From Liolophura sinensis (Eukaryota; Mollusca; Polyplacophora; Chitonida; Chitonidae), in NCBI RefSeq assembly GCF_032854445.1, contig NC_088295.1:26277385-26341384 (forward strand): 64,000 nt of DNA, read 5' to 3'. Positions 24,601 to 36,922 of this stretch are shown here, in pieces (within the stretch, counting starts at the first letter, position 1; the number at the start of each line of letters is the position of its first letter). Position numbers and translations under genes: made by a program. The notes beneath the pieces were generated by a model. The model worked only from the letters and a program-made list of their open reading frames with translations, had not been told where the DNA came from and did no database searches.

Positions 24601-27600
24601 AGTGATGACTGTAAATGAGACACTCAAAACTAAAAAGTAAGATTCTTTCTTTCTGTGGACTGTATTCGGCCATTAGTTTTTGTTGTTGGTGGTGGTTTAG
24701 GTTGTTATTATAATCTTACTTGAAGTTGGTTTTTGTTGTTATTATACATCTTACTTGTCAATGTATAATTTGGGCCATTCATAAGTAAGACTCTTTCCGT
24801 TTTGCGTTGTGTTATAGTACATGCATGTTAATGATGTTAACGATAATGCTCTGTTTTTAATATAGGATTTAATCAACAAGTTTTCATAGGAAATAATAAA
24901 CCGATTTGGACTACATGGTGGCGTCTGTCAAATACATACGGATATCACATCTCGCCAATCTCACACACAACTACGAGATGTTTTTTCTTCAAGTGACTCC
25001 TTCGGGGTTTTGATTTGTGAATATACATACATCTTGTCTTCTTAAGAAGGGGTGATCCGGTGTAAGTGACTGCGAGCTGTGTCTGTGAAAAGTACATAAG
25101 AGGCGGGTGACTATCTCTTGTCCCTACCGCTCGAGGGAAGGACTTAACGCGTCTGGAGATATGTCACGTTTACTTCCGCTAATTCCCGCGGATCTTCCAA
25201 TCATATTAATTTCTCCGGGACTGACAAGTTTCTAATCGACCGAGGATCATATGAGAATTACTGTGCATTATCCTTAAATGCATGACTCCGTACGAAACAC
25301 GGACTTTTCTGGGCAATCCAATTACGTCAACTAATAGAGTAGAAATATTTCAAAACTAGTAATTTTCCCCACTTTTTTCACTAATGGCTCTCATCGAAAA
25401 GGAGAAAATGTTGTTAATAACCTATCTACTTTCTCTCCTAGCGACTATGATTTGGAGAATGAAGAATGGTCTTCTTGTAAGGAAACTCAGTTTAATACCC
25501 ATTATGAATCCAGTCGAGATTAAACTCCTAATCCTTAAAGGAAACGACGCCTGAAAATAAAACAACGTGCGCCTATAATTTTTTTTTTTAAATAGAGAAA
25601 AGAGAGACTTTTGTTATTACTTTTTCACGAATTTCCATGTTTCAATGCAGAGTATAAACGAAAAAAAAACAAGTACACTGTAAAACTTTCAATATCGACT
25701 GTGTATTGAATTGGGAATTAGTAAAAGTATGTGTTACAGAAGTAGCCCGAGGAAGTTCAAAATGTTGAGGAATTATTGCTATCAAACTTAAAAGGAGTGA
25801 AGGATTCTGGTTAAAGCCGTATTTCAGCTCCATTGTGGGGACATCCAAACTTAATAAAACTATTCAACAAATCGTTTTCATCTTTTAGGCTATAATCAAA
25901 TGTTCATTTTTTCAATGAAGTTTGCAGCATCAAGTTAAAACAATAAATGTTATAAAACAAAAGGCAACTTAATCATTTCTGCATGTATGCGGTCACATTT
26001 GATGTCTATGAAATTCCTGCCCTAGCTGAACCTAAATTCCATATATGGTATACTTCACTTGTTGTTTGATCGGTTTTTCACTAAAACAGCATTCAACACA
26101 AATATTCTTAAATTGAAGGATCTTTAGTTATTCTCATCAAATTATTAGCGCGGGAAGTCCATGCGCGAAAGCGACGATGTTAGCAACCATTTGTTTCAAA
26201 ACATAGTGTGACAAATTATGACAAATATTCAAATCTTTTTTTTGCCACGCCACATATTCTGAGGGTTTTTGATTTTCACATCTGACAGATAACTTATGTA
26301 TTGATACTAAAACTGGCCTGTGTACGCAGTTATTCAAACTTCCGCTTTTGCCCATGTTGTTCAGTATTGCTTTAATTCGTATAGTTTTACATTGCCATTT
26401 TATATACACTATGGTTTTAAAATTTTTAATTACAACCTCGACCTTACTGGCAGGAAATTATCATCACATTATAATTTAAGGCGTACAGTAAACACAGTAA
26501 AGTCAGAACAGCGAAGACAATCACACGTAAATTGTGAAATAAGGCCTCTTGTCAATTTACTCCAGTTAGGGTTTTATTCTAGCTGTTCATGTAAATGCTG
26601 AAAAAGTAGCTCTTAGCACCATGACTTAAGTAGAATTAGGTAAAAAAATATACAATGATGTTAACTGCAACATATTAGACGTCACTGGTTTAGAATTACT
26701 CAAAATGCTGTGTTCTCATCACATTTAACATACAATCACATTAAAACAGTGCAAAGGAAATGGTAGTTATGAGCCACCAGCTAAGACTTAGAGACATTAG
26801 TAGCTAAAGGACCTGCCATGTCAAGCCGCTACTCCTGGAAATTCGACTGGAACGGTACTGGTGATATTGTTTTCGCTCTGCACCAAATCGATTCGTGTTG
26901 GATGGAATTAAGGAAACACGGTCAATGGCCGATTCGATGGTAGTTTATGTAGTATAAAGTAAGTGAAGCCTGTGAGCGTATGATCAGGCCTTGGTCAGAG
27001 TCTGTCAGCGATAAGAGTTATGGATTTCGAGGTTAATATCAGCTGACATATCTTGGCAGCTTTATTATACCAGCTCAACGATGGACTCATTCAAACGTCT
27101 ACCAGTATATGTGAAGTAAGACAATTCATTAAGACAGAACACTCTCTTAAACGTAATACCTGAAGTCAGATTGAATTTAACTTTCACATCGTTTCACAAA
27201 ACGAGAAGAAACATTTCACTTCAGGTTTATAACAATAATGTAACAACTCTTTTTCCAGTATTTCAAAAAAGTCCCCTTTTCCGAGGCAACAATCATGAAA
27301 GAAACACTACCTGATCCGGAAAACTTCGGATATAGCAGATTATCAAAATTCAGCATTCATCTAAGCGTTGCAAACAACTATGATATCGAAATTTTTCCTC
27401 AACAACTTTTGTCACTTATGCAGAGGCAATATTTGAAATTTATTTATTTTAAATCAATAAATGGAAGAGGCAGACATGCAGACGACGTGGTAATGTACAA
27501 TTACAGGCAGTAGATACAATGATGGTATGATACAGTAAGACAACAAAATAATGAAGGACATTTGCATTTTGGACTGTTTTTTTATGTATATAGCTTACAT

Positions 27601-27674
27601 TAATTTTAGCTTTCCTATTCTAATTCAAAGGTCATAAAGAGAAATTATGGGATTACCATAGTTGGTTATCTGCA
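21686..27674. other. long noncoding stretch, no gene recognised
   Basis: No convincing exon, RNA or tandem array. A weak family B remnant may lie at 23250-23370 (GAGAAAACCGGATAACCC ... TCACCAAGTACGTGACAAA). A short duplicated TTGTTGTTATTATA motif lies near 24660-24770. Short ORFs on both strands at 22.4-22.7 kb overlap and have no recognisable content. Confidence 0.45.
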
Positions 27675-28511
27675 GTTGTGAGCAAGCCGTCAGTATAACG
27701 CTGTACATGGTACCAGTTGTGAGCAAGTCGTCAGTATAACGCTGTACGTGGTACCAGTTGTGAGCAAGTCGTCAGCATAACGCTGTACGTGGTACCTGTT
27801 GTGAGCAAGTCATCAATATAACGCTGTACATGGCACCAGTTGTGAGCAAATCATCAATATAACGCTGTACATGGTACCAGTTGTGAGCAAGTCATCAATA
27901 TAACGCTGTACATGGTGCCAGTTGTGAGCAAGTCGTCAGTATAACGCTGTACGTGGTACCAGCTGTGAGCAAATCGTCAGTATAACGCTGTACATGGTAC
28001 CAGTTGTGAGCAAGTCGTCAGCATAACGCTGTACGTGGTACCAGTTGTGAGCAAGTCATCAATATAACGCTGTACATGGCACCAGTTGTGAGCAAATCAT
28101 CAATATAACGCTGTACATGGTACCAGTTGTGAGCAAGTCATCAATATAACGCTGTACATGGTGCCAGTTGTGAGCAAGTCGTCAGTATAACGCTGTACGT
28201 GGTACCAGCTGTGAGCAAATCGTCAGTATAACGCTGTACATGGTACCAGTTGTGAGCAAATCGTTAGTATAACGCTGTACATGGTACCAGTTGTGAGCAA
28301 GTCGTCAGTATAACGCTGTACTTGGTACCAGTTGTGAGCAAGTCGTCAGTATAACGCTGTACGTGGTACCAGTTGTGAGCAAGTCATCAATATAACGCTG
28401 TACATGGCACCAGTTGTGAGCAAGTCGTCAGTAAAACGCTCTACGAGGTACCAGTTGTAAGCAAGTCGTCAGTAAAAAACTGTACGTGGTACCAGTTGTG
28501 AGCAAGTTGGT
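27675..28511 (+). repeat. 41-bp tandem array, 20 copies, with higher-order repeat
   Basis: The unit is GTTGTGAGCAAGTCGTCAGT followed by ATAACGCTGTACRTGGTACCA. It stays exactly in register from 27675 to 28495 (20 full units plus a partial). Variant sites distinguish subtypes. Units 3-8 (27757-28002) recur in the same order as units 9-14 (28003-28248), a 246-bp higher-order repeat. The last two full units are the most diverged. Confidence 0.95.
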
Positions 28512-30155
28512 GTGATCTGGTGTAAGGTATAAGTAACAACTGATGGGTTCCTTTCCTCCATGATCTAACCCTTGTCACATGTGAACCATTTTTATTACCA
28601 TATATATATAGGTCTAAGGACTCTGGTGTGGATCAGCTGTCAAGACCAACAGGCTTTATAGGTGTTAGGAATTGTCGACCAGATACAGTGCAGCCTGTAT
28701 GTATATCCCTGAGACTGACAGCCACTCTAACAATGATCCACATATGTCTCTGTTCATTATTCCTCATGTTCATGCCGGATAACTATATTTGCATGAATCA
28801 AAATCAAATGCACTTTTATAGGTGACATTTCGGGTAAATACGTTCCGGGCGTTAATGAGGCATTCAGCGTGCATGTCTCTGAATTCATCTATACTTAGTT
28901 ATACATCAATATTGTTTGCAAGAATAGCTCGGCTACTTCAGTGCACAATAAAAGCTACAGGGCAGTTACTGTCTGAGCGGTCGAGAAATCTTCACTTGAG
29001 ATCATAAGTGACATGGACTAATGAGGCCGCCTGATGTATGTGTCACGTGACTGTGTCAACCGGTATGGATCCATACTCCTAAACAGCACATGTTTTTCCT
29101 GGTGAGACGTGCTTTTGGTGGTATACGTGTTTACCAACATGTGTTTTGGTTGTGTACTTGTTCACAAACACATGTTTTATTGAAATAGATGTTTACCAAA
29201 AACTTGTTTTTGTGCGAGTCTTTATCTGTCTCTCAGATCTTTTGCAATCTTCTCATCTTTACTTCCACATTAACTGCTCTGAATCCTTATCATTATATAA
29301 GTGTTTAATGAAATATTTCTTCTTCTTTCTTCTTTCTTATAAATGTTTCTTGGTCTTTCTTATTCACGAATATCTATGTATATTTAGTCTTACTTCATCA
29401 TTAAAGAAAACCTTGTGTTTGCAGCATAAAGATTTGACACGTACAGAACACACCACACGACCGAATTCGAGTTTAAAGAATGGAAAAGTAGGTTTACGGT
29501 TCTGTTTTTATGAAAGATAAGCCGAGAAGAAAAAATAAAGACCTAAGATATACCCTGAAACATGGAGACTACTCCTCGTAGCTAGGGGTCTGCCAGGTTA
29601 AGTATAAGTGAATTATTCTCCAACATGGCGTAAAAGTCAATTAATTAAGTAAATATAAACGAATCAGTATGTCCGCAAACCCAAAACAGTTTGATTTAGA
29701 TAATATGAATCAGTTTTGTAGCTGTATTCTCGTGTTGAGTGGTTCTACACATGAGAAATTCGGCCATGCAACGTGGGATGAAATATTTTCAAGATAATGC
29801 GCAAAACGGACAACAGGACGCGCCGTTGCGCGCTTTGATGTATGTCATCAACTTGTTCACCGGCAGTATCAACCGTTTGTGGGGCAAAATCGATGGAACT
29901 GACCTACATTAAATAATTATATGTATTTGGACAATATAATCTTGTTAGACGCATTAAGCCGCTCTTCTACGTTCGGATAATGATTACCAAAGCAAATCAG
30001 ATATCCACTGCAAGTTCACATTACTGAAGAGTGTCCTTCAGTGAATAGAAAACATTGCTATATACACCGGATGAATTGGATTTGATAATATGCACGTTCG
30101 AAAGATCGTTCATAAAATAATGACGTCATCTGCTCCACTTGTCTACATTACGTCC
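28512..30155. other. noncoding stretch, no gene recognised
   Basis: No recognisable gene. A T-rich 124-codon ORF (29146-29520) is Phe/Leu/Cys-rich and looks like composition bias. A very diverged SINE tail may lie at 29600-29655. Confidence 0.5.
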
Positions 30156-30159
30156 TCAC

Positions 30160-30440
30160 TGTTTCGACCTAGTGGTTAGAGCTCTAAGTCCATAGACCTG
30201 GGATCAAACCCAGGTTGAGTCATACCAAAAACTTTTAAACTGGAACTCGCTAGTGCTCAGCTCCGAAAGGTTAGGGGCTGGTAACATGACTGGTTGGTCC
30301 GGTGTCAGTATGATTCGTCACTGGGTGTCACTTCTGGTGTCTTCGTCGTGATAATTCAGCAGGGGTAGCACTTTGCATTGGCCTCATGGACTCGTCCTGT
30401 CACAGCGTATTCATACAGGTTGAAACGAGCTTGTACGAGC
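30160..30440 (+). mobile_element. SINE family C copy with tRNA-like head
   Basis: The head reads GACCTAGTGGTTAGAGCTCT with the B-box-like GGGATCAAACCCAGGTTGAG. The body has CTGGAACTCGCTAGTGCTCA, ACTGGTTGGTCCGGTGTCAG, ACTGGGTGTCACTTCTGGTG and ATGGACTCGTCCTGTCACAG. A clear 3' tail is missing. Confidence 0.75.
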
Positions 30441-31914
30441 CCGGAAAAAGAGTGTGGGCCATTTTACCTCATTAATAGTACGGAAAGTTCCGGTCACAAC
30501 AAACATATCGACCGAGGTGCGCGTGGGAGACAGAAATAGTGACAATGTGATCTTGCTATCCCTCCTACTCAATTGATCTAGGTATTATTTCAAAGATATA
30601 CATATTGTACCATAACTGACATGAAATAAAAAGAGGAAGCTTGGCTAAAATGCTACGTATAATGAAGTTTTAAGGCCGAACTCGGTTGTCCAAGAAGTAA
30701 GCTGCAGGTAAGCAGCAAGTTCAACAAGCACTAACTAAGCGACATCTTTGTGCTCCCTGAGACCCCTTTCTTTCTTCATTGCACTCCACCGTTCAAAGTG
30801 ACCACCAATTACAACTCTAAACTTGCTTGTCAACCTGTCGAGCTCTTTTTATGCCTCTTTTCGGCCGATCTTGTCACGAGCGAGCTGTAAGTTTGTTTAC
30901 ATATGAAGTCTATCGAGCGCTGTGCGCATGTTCCCCACTGAATTAAACGCGCCTCATTTAAGTAATATGGCAGACTCTTCAGTTTTCAGTTGTTTTTGTT
31001 TTTTGATTTTGTTATTTTTAAACATTCTCTAAGTGTATAATGCTGGGGTGGGATTAATGGGATTATTCATTCTGTAATAACGCAAAAATACCTAATATCT
31101 TCGGGTGTTTTTTTATAGAAATAGCGTTTGCATATATCATATGAGTTGAACACAGGTTATCTTCTTTGTCGTTTTGTATCTCCTGTGTCATAAATCTGTT
31201 ATTTGGAGTCATTTTATGTTCATAAATCTAATTTGGTAATCCACCCTAACACAGCAACGGATTATCAAGACATGATGTGTGAGGAGTGCGTATGAAGCAA
31301 GGACTGTATTGAACTATTCATATAGGCCTATAACTAGGCCTATAGTGTAAAGAAGTGAAAATAAAAGCTTTAATTCGTTCAGAGTGCTATCTGAATTACG
31401 GTGCTCAGGAAAATTTGGACGGTGGTTATGTCTGTGGTGTTACCAATCACACTATAACAGTCGAGTGGTTCGGAAGAGCTTTAACCTAGACTTCATTTAA
31501 GTCCTGAGTCGGGTCAGGCCTAAAATCAGTAATCGTATTAATAATTTTAAAGCCTGAGTGCCTTCGGCCGGGCTTTCGAGTGAAGCGCACAACAAGAAAT
31601 ATGCTGGTACAGGAACTTCGCTGCTACATGCAGCTAATATAATTGAAACAATGTTGAAAGTGACGTAAAATCGCCCAACAAACACACAGGCGCATGTGAC
31701 TCTCTGCCGTGAGAGTCACACCGTCGTTTCAAGTGCCCGAAATACGATATGCAATGTAAAGTTGCGCTAGCTTTAACTTCAAATATAACATACGACATAG
31801 ATTACTAACAGGGATTTGCGTGCGTAGGGATGGAGGGCATGGAGTAGGGCGTATCATAGCACCATGTTTTCAATGATTGGCTGAGGTCAAGTGCATGAGG
31901 AAGAACTATGCTAT
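30441..31914. other. noncoding stretch, no gene recognised
   Basis: No recognisable gene, RNA or repeat. Confidence 0.5.
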
Positions 31915-31924
31915 TGACACCATA

Positions 31925-32170
31925 CCTGTATTTATTTGACTGCGGCTTTACGCCGTACTCAAGAATATTTCAGTTCTACGACGGCGGCCAGTCTTATGGT
32001 GGGAGGAAACCAGGCAGAACCTGGGGGAAAACCACAGCCATCCGGAGGTTGTGCCAGACCTTCTTACTTACGACCGGACATGAATTCACAGCGACCGAAT
32101 TGGTGAGAGGCCCATGGGTCATTGCGCCGTGCTGCGTGCTAACCCCCTTGGCCACAGAGGCCCACCTTGA
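31925..32170 (-). mobile_element. SINE family A, near full length, minus strand
   Basis: The tail is at the left (TATTTATTTGACTGCGG ... ACGCCGTACTCAAGAATATT), then the body CGACGGCGGCCAGTCTTATG and GGTGGGAGGAAACC. At the right is a complete tRNA-like head ending GGCCACAGAGGCC. An imperfect duplication flanks it: GACACCATAC at the left and GATACCATAT at the right. Confidence 0.88.
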
Positions 32171-32212
32171 TACCATATACATCAGCTATGCAAAAAAGCA
32201 TATCATAAAGAA

Positions 32213-32730
32213 GACCAGTGACTGACCTATATGCGTTGAGGAAGGCCTTACATTTATGTTGATGACAACAAATGTCAGTCTTTCATTAACAGTGTACTAC
32301 AAAGAGGACCATTGATAAGACCTATACGCTGTGTCACACATGTATGCTGATGACAGCATACCATTGAAGACAAATGATTGACCCATGCGCTGTGTCACAC
32401 ATGTATGCTGATGACAGCATACCATAGAGGACAATTGATTGACCTATGCGCTGTGTCACACATGTATGCAGATGACAGCATACCATAGAGGACAATTGAT
32501 TGACCTATGCGCTGTGTCACACATGTATGCTGATGACAGCATACCATAGAGGACAATTGATTGACCTATGCGCTGTGTCACACATGTATGCTGATGAGAT
32601 CATATCATAGAAAGGGCTATGGATTGACCTATATGTTAATGGTGAAGTGAGTAATGTCATACTGATGACACCAGATATCACACAATAACAGCATTTAACA
32701 GTATTGGTCTATATGTTGAGGCCAGGTTTG
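32213..32730 (+). repeat. 61-bp tandem array
   Basis: The core runs from 32319 with starts every 61 bases (32319, 32380, 32441, 32502, 32563). The unit is GACCTATGCGCTGTGTCACA followed by CATGTATGCTGATGACAGCA and TACCATAGAGGACAATTGATT. Degraded units extend to both sides. GCTGATGACAGC within the unit is a short inverted pair. Confidence 0.9.
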
Positions 32731-33540
32731 GAACAACCATTTTAAGGTATTTTGATTGGAATTAAACCCTAGTCTGCCACTTTAAACGCAGACGCTGTAA
32801 TCACTAGTCCACCATATCGCTGAGACAGTGTCAAAGTTGGTTATAGTGTGGATTTCCATGTATTCTCATCTGTCTTAAAACTTACTTCATTTATTCTTTT
32901 GATTTCCGTTTGCGTAGTTGTCAGGAGTGTTTCGCTGTTTAAACAAGATGGCGTGTCGGTTGATGGGTAAAGAATAATGAGCCCACATCTCTACCATGTG
33001 TCTGACAAATTTCACCTATACAAACTGCAGAGCGTCACTTCAAATCAGAAATATTGGCAATGTAGCCACGATGCGGCATTTCTGCACAGTTCAAGGAAAA
33101 ATCCCAAATAGTGGTCGGCTTGCATTATACCGTACCTGGTGGTGACATCTAGCTGTCTTCGCCATGGCCTTACATTACGGATGAACCATAAATTACACAA
33201 ACGCGCTGTTTTTCTTCACTTTTTATGTAGCAAATTTGTCGTCCTCCACCTGTAAAACAGATATCCATTAACTTTCGCGAGTTATTTTGCCATATTACCA
33301 CACGCAACCTGTTTTATTCTCTTCAACAAATCAAAAAATCAACCTAGCATGACCTTCATTTTCTTGAACTGTGGCTGCTAGAAGTGAAGTGATAGCATTT
33401 TGCTACCCTCCAGGAGGGTGAATAGTAACAATGGGAAAAAACATTTCAGTTCTTCTATACTGACATCTAAGAACTTTTGATTTATTTTAATTAGGTGTAG
33501 CAGTGCACAAATTTATGGTGTATCAACTGGCTGTATTATC
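32731..33540. other. noncoding stretch, no gene recognised
   Basis: No recognisable feature. Confidence 0.5.
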
Positions 33541-33544
33541 CAAT

Positions 33545-33615
33545 CAGCTGGCCGTCGATGTATAAGTGAAATATTCTTGAGTGCAGCGTAAAACACCTAT
33601 CAAATAAGGCAAATA
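33545..33615 (+). mobile_element. SINE family A/B tail fragment
   Basis: Only the 3' end remains: GGCCGTCGATGTATAAGTGA, AATATTCTTGAGTGCAGCGT and ACACCTATCAAATAAGGCAA. Confidence 0.75.
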
Positions 33616-33659
33616 ACTATACACACAGTATGTCGATATCTAGACAGGCCTTCTCCTCA

Positions 33660-33855
33660 GCCTAGAACGTTCCATTAAGGAAGAGCAATATATGAGTGGG
33701 CATCGCGTTCCACTAAGGAAGAACTATGCATGTATTGGCGTCGTGCACAGCGTTCGTTGGAAATGGCGTTCCACTGGGGAAAAGCTATGCATATTTCGGT
33801 ATCTTGACCGGCGTTCCCTTGAGATGGCGTTCCACTGAGGAAGAACTATAACCGA
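33660..33855 (+). repeat. degenerate tandem repeat with GCGTTCCAYTRAGGAAGA core
   Basis: Four versions of GTTCCACTGAGGAAGAACTAT occur at irregular spacing (near 33668, 33707, 33767 and 33826), partly linked by GAAATGGC/GAGATGGC. Spacing varies, so this is an old array. Confidence 0.65.
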
Positions 33856-33859
33856 TCTG

Positions 33860-36160
33860 CTACAAGATCATTGTGACATGTTATGAAAGTGACTTTTAAC
33901 CGCAAGCTAGCAAACAAACTTGCTAACGTAAAGTTTTTTTCGATCCACTGGGAATTCCTTGCAATCACGAGACGTCATTTGCAAAGGGGCCAGCGATCTC
34001 TTGCCTCATTTAGGCATATGGGCTATTTATTTAGTTTGTGGAAGGCTTGCCAAGTCCCTGTAGTCGTATGAGATCATTTTTATTTTCGTCTTGCATATTC
34101 AAGAAAGCTACCAACGGTATAGCTCAAAACATTTACCAAAAACAGCAAGACCATCATACCAGAACATCAGGCCAAGTTACAACTGAAGAGAACTCCCAAG
34201 CTGACGACCCGATTGGCCTTTTGGGGGTCATTTTCTTAGAACAATGAAGCATGCTCTGCCCCCGACCGCACTTGACAAATCTGGCATATAACAGACACCG
34301 ACAAGGAAATTCACTTCGCTATATACTCAACCTAAGCGATTAGGTCGATAAGTAGGCTTGTGGCCAACACTAGCCTTTTCACCATCTTAAGAGGAAATAA
34401 ATGCGTAATTTGCCGAGGTTCTTCCTGTGGTACAGTGTTTTGTTGTATCGGACTGGGTCCTTCTGTGTACATTGAACAGTCTGGTGCTCATGCCTAGTAC
34501 ACGTACATATATCCCCAGACTAAAGACGCAGTATTTGGACCGATACATATGGGCATATTTTTGGTCAAAAATTTTATAGCATTATTTTAAATCTATCATT
34601 ATCAAAGACATAAAACCAGTCTTTGTTTATTATTAAATTGCTGTGATTATGTGATGTGTTAGACAGATTAAGGTTAAAACAGATACCAGAGTGGGTTTAT
34701 CGTGCAGAAAAAATAGGGAGAGATATTACATGTAGCAGAACATTGATGAACATAGTTTATTTGATTATCCAAAATTAGGCCACAATTCTGTCTTTCTAAA
34801 CCACCATTTTCTGGTAAGTGGAAACGACACATTTAATCCGGGAGCAAGCAGAGGTCTATCCGTCCGGTGGAGTACGGAGCCTTTGACACATTGAATGTAC
34901 AAAACCATGTATGAAAACTCCGAAAAGGTGATTCTTGAGTACGACATGCGCGCACAGGTCTCTAGTGATGCGGTTGAAAGAGCCCAAAACAAATTTTATC
35001 GGTCAAGATTGAGTGCCAGGATGAATCTCGTTCTCAGTCGTGACCGATACCTTTGCTTTTAAGTAATTGAGCCCAAATATTTACCTTTGATCCCTTCTTA
35101 AATTGTTTTGAGAATGGAGGTAGAACTGGTACGCGGCATGATAAATAGGCAGTTCTTTTTTGGCTTTAGTGCTTGGGTTGGAAACTTAACAATTGAATTT
35201 TAGTGATCATGTTGTCAAGAGCAAAGATCAAAATGAGTTTCATCCTCCTATTCAAACGTGACAGATAAAACTGGTCTTAGTCAAGGTCAAATCAGCACTG
35301 GGAAACGAGACATCGGTGTTGTGTAGCCTACTGCCTACACTGAGAAAACAAGACATTGTTCTCATATATGTGTAGTCTATGCTACGAAGAGAATATCAGC
35401 GCTGAGAAAAGAGATATTGTTGCCATATTATCTATTTCACATTTTGTTGGCCAAGAAATAAGTGTATTACATAACCAAGAAAATGTAACAATACGCGTGT
35501 GGACCTTGCTGTCCCTGACAAAACTGATAAGAAGAGATAAAAATGGTAGTATAAGCGTCATATCCGACATTCGTATACCATTCGTAGACCGTAAAGGGTT
35601 TTCCAAGTCGATCATCGCAAGATCCATTTCCAAAACAACGTTAAACACTACCTCCCGGAGACAAAGGTATGTAAGAAATTATATAAATAGGCAATAAAGC
35701 CAAGGGAGAACCTGATATCAGTTTTCAGTGATGCCGTGCAGATAGTGGATATTCCGGGCATGAATTCCATATCAAAGTTCAAATTCGTAGTTCATGAATG
35801 AGTTCCAGGTCAAATAACAATTAAACAAGGTATCTCAGTCGCGCTTTGATTGCAACTGTTCATAATGCAGATGTAATGAGCATGGCTGCCTTTACGGCCC
35901 CTAGCCCCAGGTTAAGCGGTATTACATACAGTTCGAACAAACACAAACCTCTTCTGTAAGAAAAAAAATCACGTCTTTGCTATCCTCCACCAGGCCAAAA
36001 TGTATAAGATCTACAGTTTTAAGCGCAGACGTTCAATTATTAACCAGAGAAAGGTTTGGGTCCGCGAGACTTGTAGTTATGATGGTGTATTTTAATGTTG
36101 GGTATAAAAACAGACATTGCAAAGGCTTTTGTTAAAACCTTTTAGCTGAAGGTATTTGTC
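33860..36160. other. noncoding stretch, no gene recognised
   Basis: No convincing gene. A 113-codon ORF at 35356-35697 overlaps an 88-codon ORF on the other strand and has no recognisable domain. Confidence 0.45.
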
Positions 36161-36161
36161 T

Positions 36162-36449
36162 GACCATTTTCCAGGTAACGTGGAAACGTTTGTTCCTTGA
36201 AAGAATGGTCGGCCTACCAGGCTTATCGCAACGTTTAATTTGTATTGAAGTAAGGCGTTGTCCCTTGGTGCTCTGTCTGTGTACAATTGTGTGAATGAAC
36301 CGACCATTTTCCAGGTAAAGTGGCCAACAACAAAGCTAGTTCATGTACCTTTGGTCGACCTAACAGTTTTATCACAGCGTATAATTTTTACTGAATTAAG
36401 GCCTTGTCTTGGCGTTATGTCTGAGTGTGTACGACTGTGTGAAAGAACT
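36162..36449 (+). repeat. two-copy 140-bp tandem duplication, diverged
   Basis: GACCATTTTCCAGGTAA begins both copies, at 36162 and 36302. Both continue with GGTCGRCCTA, TTATCRCARCG and ATTGAAGTAAGGC/ATTAAGGCC, then a GTGTGAAWGAAC end. Small indels separate the copies. Confidence 0.75.
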
Positions 36450-36535
36450 GATACATGAGTGAACGGAGTTTAACCAAACATGGTGGCTCTCTTGACACAA
36501 GTTATTTTCTAAAGATTTCAGGGTAAAGGTAAGCA

Positions 36536-36922
36536 ATGACTGTGACAACCTCGCACACGACAGAAAGTGGCCGTCCTGAGAGGGGCGCAGCAAACGCGAC
36601 TGTAACAATCTCACACACGGCAGAAAGTGACCATCCTGACATGTACGCAGCAAGTATAACCGTGAAAACCTCGCACACGACGGAAAGTGACCATTCTGAC
36701 ATGTACGCAGCAAACATGACCGTGACAACTTCGCACGCAACGGAAAGTGACCATCCTGACATGTACGCAGCAAGAAAGACGTTGACAACCTTGCACACGA
36801 CAAAAAGTGGCCGTCCTGAGAGGGATGCAGCAAACACGACTGTGAAGACAAAAAGTGGCCGTCTTGAGAGGGACGCAGGAAAGCATGAAAATGACAGCGG
36901 AAACCTCGCACACGACAGATAG
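36536..36922 (+). repeat. 60-bp tandem array, open as a 20-residue protein repeat
   Basis: Six units start at 36539, 36599, 36659, 36719, 36779 and 36839; the last is partial and rearranged. The unit is ACYGTGACAACCTCGCACAC then GACGGAAAGTGACCATCCTG and ACATGTACGCAGCAAACATG. Because 60 is divisible by three, the + frame is a 128-codon ORF from ATG 36536 to TAG 36922 with 20-residue repeats of the pattern TVTTSHTTESDHPDMYAANM. The minus strand is also open in more than one frame (171 and 143 codons). Unit differences include many amino-acid changes, so coding is not supported. It is Thr/Ser-rich if translated. Confidence 0.9.

Noticed and set aside
27675-28511. Regular 41-bp repeats as a CRISPR array
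   Set aside because: The units are contiguous with no unique spacers, and the surroundings are eukaryotic with SINEs and introns.
29146-29520. 124-codon ORF as a membrane protein
   Set aside because: It is Phe/Leu/Cys-rich because of a T-rich stretch; there is no recognisable family and no promoter or splice evidence.
30160-30240. Functional tRNA gene
   Set aside because: The tRNA-like sequence continues directly into the family C SINE body.
35356-35697. 113-codon ORF as a gene
   Set aside because: It overlaps an 88-codon ORF on the other strand and shows no recognisable motif; chance is likely.
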